Origin: Anseranas semipalmata
Lineage: Eukaryota > Chordata > Aves > Anseriformes > Anseranatidae
Length of the DNA stretch: 64,000 bases
Direction of reading: 5' to 3'
NCBI GenBank assembly: GCA_013399115.1
Contig: VXAA01001094.1
Location: forward strand, 384,118 to 448,117
Under the pieces are notes generated by a model, which worked only from the letters and a program-made list of their open reading frames with translations, did no database searches and had not been told where the DNA came from. The position numbers were made by a program, and so were the translations under genes. Below are positions 60,604 to 64,000 of the stretch, piece by piece (the stretch's first letter is position 1; each line of letters starts with the position of its first letter).

Positions 60604-61630
60604 ACAGTAAATTTGAGATGGATACTCAAACTTCTGCAAAGTTGGAGGACACACCAAAATCAAAGACTATGTGTCATTCCCACCTCTAGAGGTACCACAC
60701 CTCCTCTAGATGCATACATCTTCAGCAGTTGTCCAAAAGGACACACTGAGAAGAAGGGGGTAGGGATTTATAATCCCTGTTTCTAATACTGGCATGCCTG
60801 GAGTTCCACTGAAGCAAATGGACTTGGTTTTAGTATGAAAACTGTTCGTTTTCCATGATAATACTGTGCAATATTGCAAGTTTATGTCCATTTTTACAAG
60901 GCACTTTTCTGATATACCAGACACCTTGAGACACTGCTTTTCCAGTCACTGTCCTTCACTAAAATAGTAGATAGAAAGGTTGGATGGACGAACATCTTTC
61001 TAACTTTGTCAAAGAAACAGTGAAGAAAGGAGAAATGAGTTAATTCATAAAATGTTCTTGGAGTTTGAAAAAGACTTAGACAGATAGCACTCTCAGTGGA
61101 GTAGGAAAGACACTAGCCACTGACAGAGTAAGAAGAAAAATGTTGAATCAGAAATGAATGAAGAGATGGAAAAAACTCAAAGCCACATCTGAAAGAAATA
61201 AATGGTAAATGGACAAAGGCGTCCTTCTTTCATTCTGTTTATGTTCATTATGTGGCACAGAAGTGACATGCTCCATGACTGGAGCCTTACATGCTTTTAC
61301 AAACTATAATGTAAAGCAACAAGCAATACAAATCTACTGGTAAAACATTAATACCTGGGATTAATTAAGCTTCCAAAGCCTTCAGGCCTGCTTTGTAAAT
61401 TAATGACCTGGAAAAAAATAATTCTAAGAAGACAAAATTTAGAAATGACACAGAAGTCCTTACATTAGTGAAGACCAGAGAAGGTCACGTGGAACTTCAA
61501 TAATCTTAAATTACACCTTTTATTTTTTTTAAGATAAGCACATGTATTTAAATTAATGGAGTATTTTTTAATTATTTCACAGTTGGTATATCTCATTTAA
61601 TGGACTTCAGGAGAATAATTCTTCAGGTAT

Positions 61631-61652
61631 ATTGATATATATATATATCAAT
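61631..61652. repeat. 22-base perfect AT palindrome
   Basis: ATTGATATAT-ATATATATCA-AT equals its own reverse complement, so it can extrude as a cruciform. Confidence 0.9.
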
Positions 61653-61696
61653 TATATCATACTATATTATAATCTATGCATATATAAGTATTTAAG

Positions 61697-61800
61697 ACAC
61701 TGGAACAGGCGGCCTAGAGAAGCTGTGGATGCCTCATCCCTGGAGGTGTTCAAGACCAGGTTGGATGGGGCTTTGAGGAACCTGATCTAGTGGGTGACAT
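61697..61800 (+). mobile_element. CR1 LINE, short 3' fragment
   Basis: CACTGGAACAGGCGGCCTAG, GAAGCTGTGGATGCCTCATC and the CAGGTTGGATGGGGCTTTGA segment match the region about 60430-60500 of the nearby CR1 copy. The 3' terminus is not preserved. Confidence 0.85.
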
Positions 61801-64000
61801 TCCAGCGGGGAAGGGGCACACAGCCCTGATCTACCTGTGGTGGGCATTTTCAAGAGTACCACGTAGATGCAGCCCTGGCAGTCAGGGTCTCATCTGTTCA
61901 GAGGTGAGGGAGACATTTGTATTTCACATCTCTCCTCCTTGCATGCTCACGTGCTACTGAACCACAGCAACTTGCTTTAGGCCAGTATCAGAAATGCAGC
62001 TGTGACATTGGCCTCCCCACCATCTTCTCATGGCTTATGCTATTTCTTGGAACATTACATCAATGTAGACAAGCTATTCTTGTGCTGAGCCCTGCACAGT
62101 CCATGGTCATAACTTAATACTTTTTAATGCTCTAAAAAGGTATCTTTCCAATGCTTGACTGCTCCCTTTTTATGAACAGGAGCCTTCCCTGAACTACAGG
62201 CAAAGCTCAGTGAGATAAAGCCCAGTTCCAGCCGACCTTTCAGCAGCTCCCAGCCACCATCTTCTGAACCTTCCCTCAAAACCAAGCTGCCATCCCATAC
62301 ACGGCTTGCTTTTGCTGGGAGATGTCCTGGTGCTGTGTATGCACACTATCTGAAACTGTGCTCTGGAAAACCTTCAGCGTCCTCTGCACCAAGAAAGAAA
62401 ATTGCTTTTTCACAAGTGTATTTAATTATTAATACATTTAGGGAAGAAGGCGTCATCCACAGACAGCTCAGAAAGCTGTATTTGTGGAAAAGTTATGAGA
62501 TCTGCTAGCTCTCTAGGTCTGTGATCTGCTTAGATGCGGCAGGGGACAGATTCCACTAAACCCACAGAGCTGGATTACATTAGACTAGGTCTCAACTTGA
62601 CGTGTAGTTGGAGGAAGGGTTATTTGCCTTTGCCACTTTCAAATGCTATTTTGAAGTAACACAGGGGGCTCTTTTTCGACCAGCGTGCTGAGCACATTCA
62701 GTACTCCTCAGTCCATGCTCAGGCTCCTCAGTCTCAGCAACGTGTACCAGGTGCACTTGCTGAGTGTTAGCAGATTAATGCACTAGGGAGGGGAGAAAAA
62801 CCACAAGCAGCTGCATCTGTCTATGTAGAAAGGAAGTGAGAAGGCAGTTGTCAGTGTTAAACAACTTCGAGAATCCTTTATTCGGTAGAGAAGAAAAGCT
62901 CCTACTGGCATAGCTACCAGACACATTTTGGGTGTAGTCTCAACTAGGCTGTGGTGAGAAAGAGCTTGGAGAAAGCTGATCTGACTGCTCAGAGTCCTCT
63001 CTGAGCCAATGTTACTGCTGTACATGAAGGAGCAACCCTTACAGAAGAGTGGCTGGAAGAGCACGAGGCTGAGGGTCCAAGTGGAAGATTCACTGGTGGT
63101 ATCCACCCAAAACTGAAATACCAATGGCCAATCCCAGTAATAATAGGAAGAGTCCCTCAAGCTTTCTGAGAAAACCATGTGTTGCTGGGTGTGTGAATAC
63201 AGTACAGTAATCTGTGCAAGGATAAAAAGTGCTATCAGCTGCCAAATGCATCCTGAGGGTATAGACAGACAGAGAACATTCTTAATGATAAATTACAGTC
63301 CAATATGTCTGCTAACCCCGACTGCAGCGGAAACAACTGACGGTCCTGGCAGCGCACTGCAGGCTCTTTTCCATCCTGAACCATAACTTGTGGACTCTTC
63401 CCTGTTGTTACTCAGGACCAATTGGCATTTTGTGGCTTTTCCAGGTCAGACAGCTACCAAAAGCCTTTAGGAGCTCCAAGCACGCTCCTCCACGGACAGA
63501 GTCACACTGTACCTGAAGTGGCCACAAGTCTTGGTCTCATTTTAGAAAGACATTTCTGACAGCGCACCCTTATTATCTCATTAGAAGGTGTTTAACTTTC
63601 TCATGCCCTAGATTTCTCCTGGAAAACCAACACAGTTTGTGTTCCCTATCTATATTATCTTACCAATAAGACAAGAAAACTACAACTCTTTAAAGAATTG
63701 ATAACGTTCAGCCTCATATTTCCTGCAGTATCAGATGGCTGTAGAACTGTGTTCCAGCATCCTCAAATCTTTGTTAAAAACAAACAAACAAAACAAACAA
63801 ACAAAATCCAACTGAAAAGCAGAATTGAGTCTTAGGCAAGGTTAATACATAACCATGAAAAGGAGGCTTGAGAAGATACTCGATGGGAAGGAAAGAGGCA
63901 CAGTGAAAACAATGTCTATAAATACCTGAAGGGAGGGTGCAAAAAAGGCCCTTTTCACTGGTGCCCAGTGCTAGGACAAGAGACAATGGGCACAGACTGG

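Larger units (their letters stand above)
60604..64000. other. Intergenic region, right end
   Basis: AT-rich non-coding DNA apart from a small CR1 3' fragment near 61.7 kb and an AT palindrome at 61631-61652. No gene recognised. Confidence 0.7.

Noticed and set aside
48986..64000. Search for BLOC1S5 exons, the expected upstream neighbour
   Set aside because: None of the open frames resembles the BLOC1S5 protein as I remember it; the gene probably lies beyond the window.

Overview
The window is vertebrate nuclear DNA, almost certainly avian. Two interrupted genes of vertebrate type with canonical GT-AG introns are present. The dispersed repeats are chicken-repeat-1 (CR1) LINE fragments ending in the ATTCTATGAT-type 3' terminus typical of birds and reptiles. 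Four runs of N mark assembly gaps. There are no bacterial operons, phage genes or CRISPR arrays.

Layout. Positions 1 to about 25,510 carry the 3' part of BMP6 on the + strand: the end of intron 1, coding exons 2 to 7 (959-24175) and a 3' UTR ending near an AATAAA at 25485. The exons encode the second half of the prodomain, the RTTR furin-type site and the complete 139-residue mature ligand with all seven cystine-knot cysteines. Exon 1 lies left of the window. From about 25,385 to 48,734 the - strand carries TXNDC5 (ERp46), a three-domain thioredoxin/PDI-family protein of the ER. Nine exons (2 to 10) are readable, with three CGHC active sites and a C-terminal RDEL retention signal. Exon 1, with the signal peptide and the start of the first thioredoxin domain, is not readable and most likely lies in the 597-base gap at 48138-48734, which sits in a CpG island that looks like the TXNDC5 promoter. 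The two genes are convergent, and their 3' UTRs probably meet or overlap around 25,315-25,510.

From about 48,980 to 64,000 no exon was recognised. This stretch holds an antisense ancient L3/CR1-like remnant (about 51.7-52.2 kb), a reverse-transcriptase-bearing but dead CR1 copy (59.2-60.6 kb), a small CR1 3' fragment (61.7 kb), simple repeats and unrecognised open frames. Another CR1 3' end lies in BMP6 intron 4 (17.65-18.2 kb).

The two genes do not form a pathway: BMP6 is a secreted TGF-beta-family ligand and TXNDC5 a disulfide-handling chaperone of the ER. No wholly new system was found. The points most worth a second look are the convergent 3' ends, with a poly-G tract about 80 bases past the stop codon in each mRNA, an orphan CpG-rich patch in BMP6 intron 4, a NAGNAG splice acceptor in TXNDC5, the RDEL tail with a tandem stop that embeds a poly(A) signal, and the association of assembly gaps with poly-G tracts. 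Exon boundaries were set by hand from reading frame, splice signals and remembered family sequences; no alignment was run.
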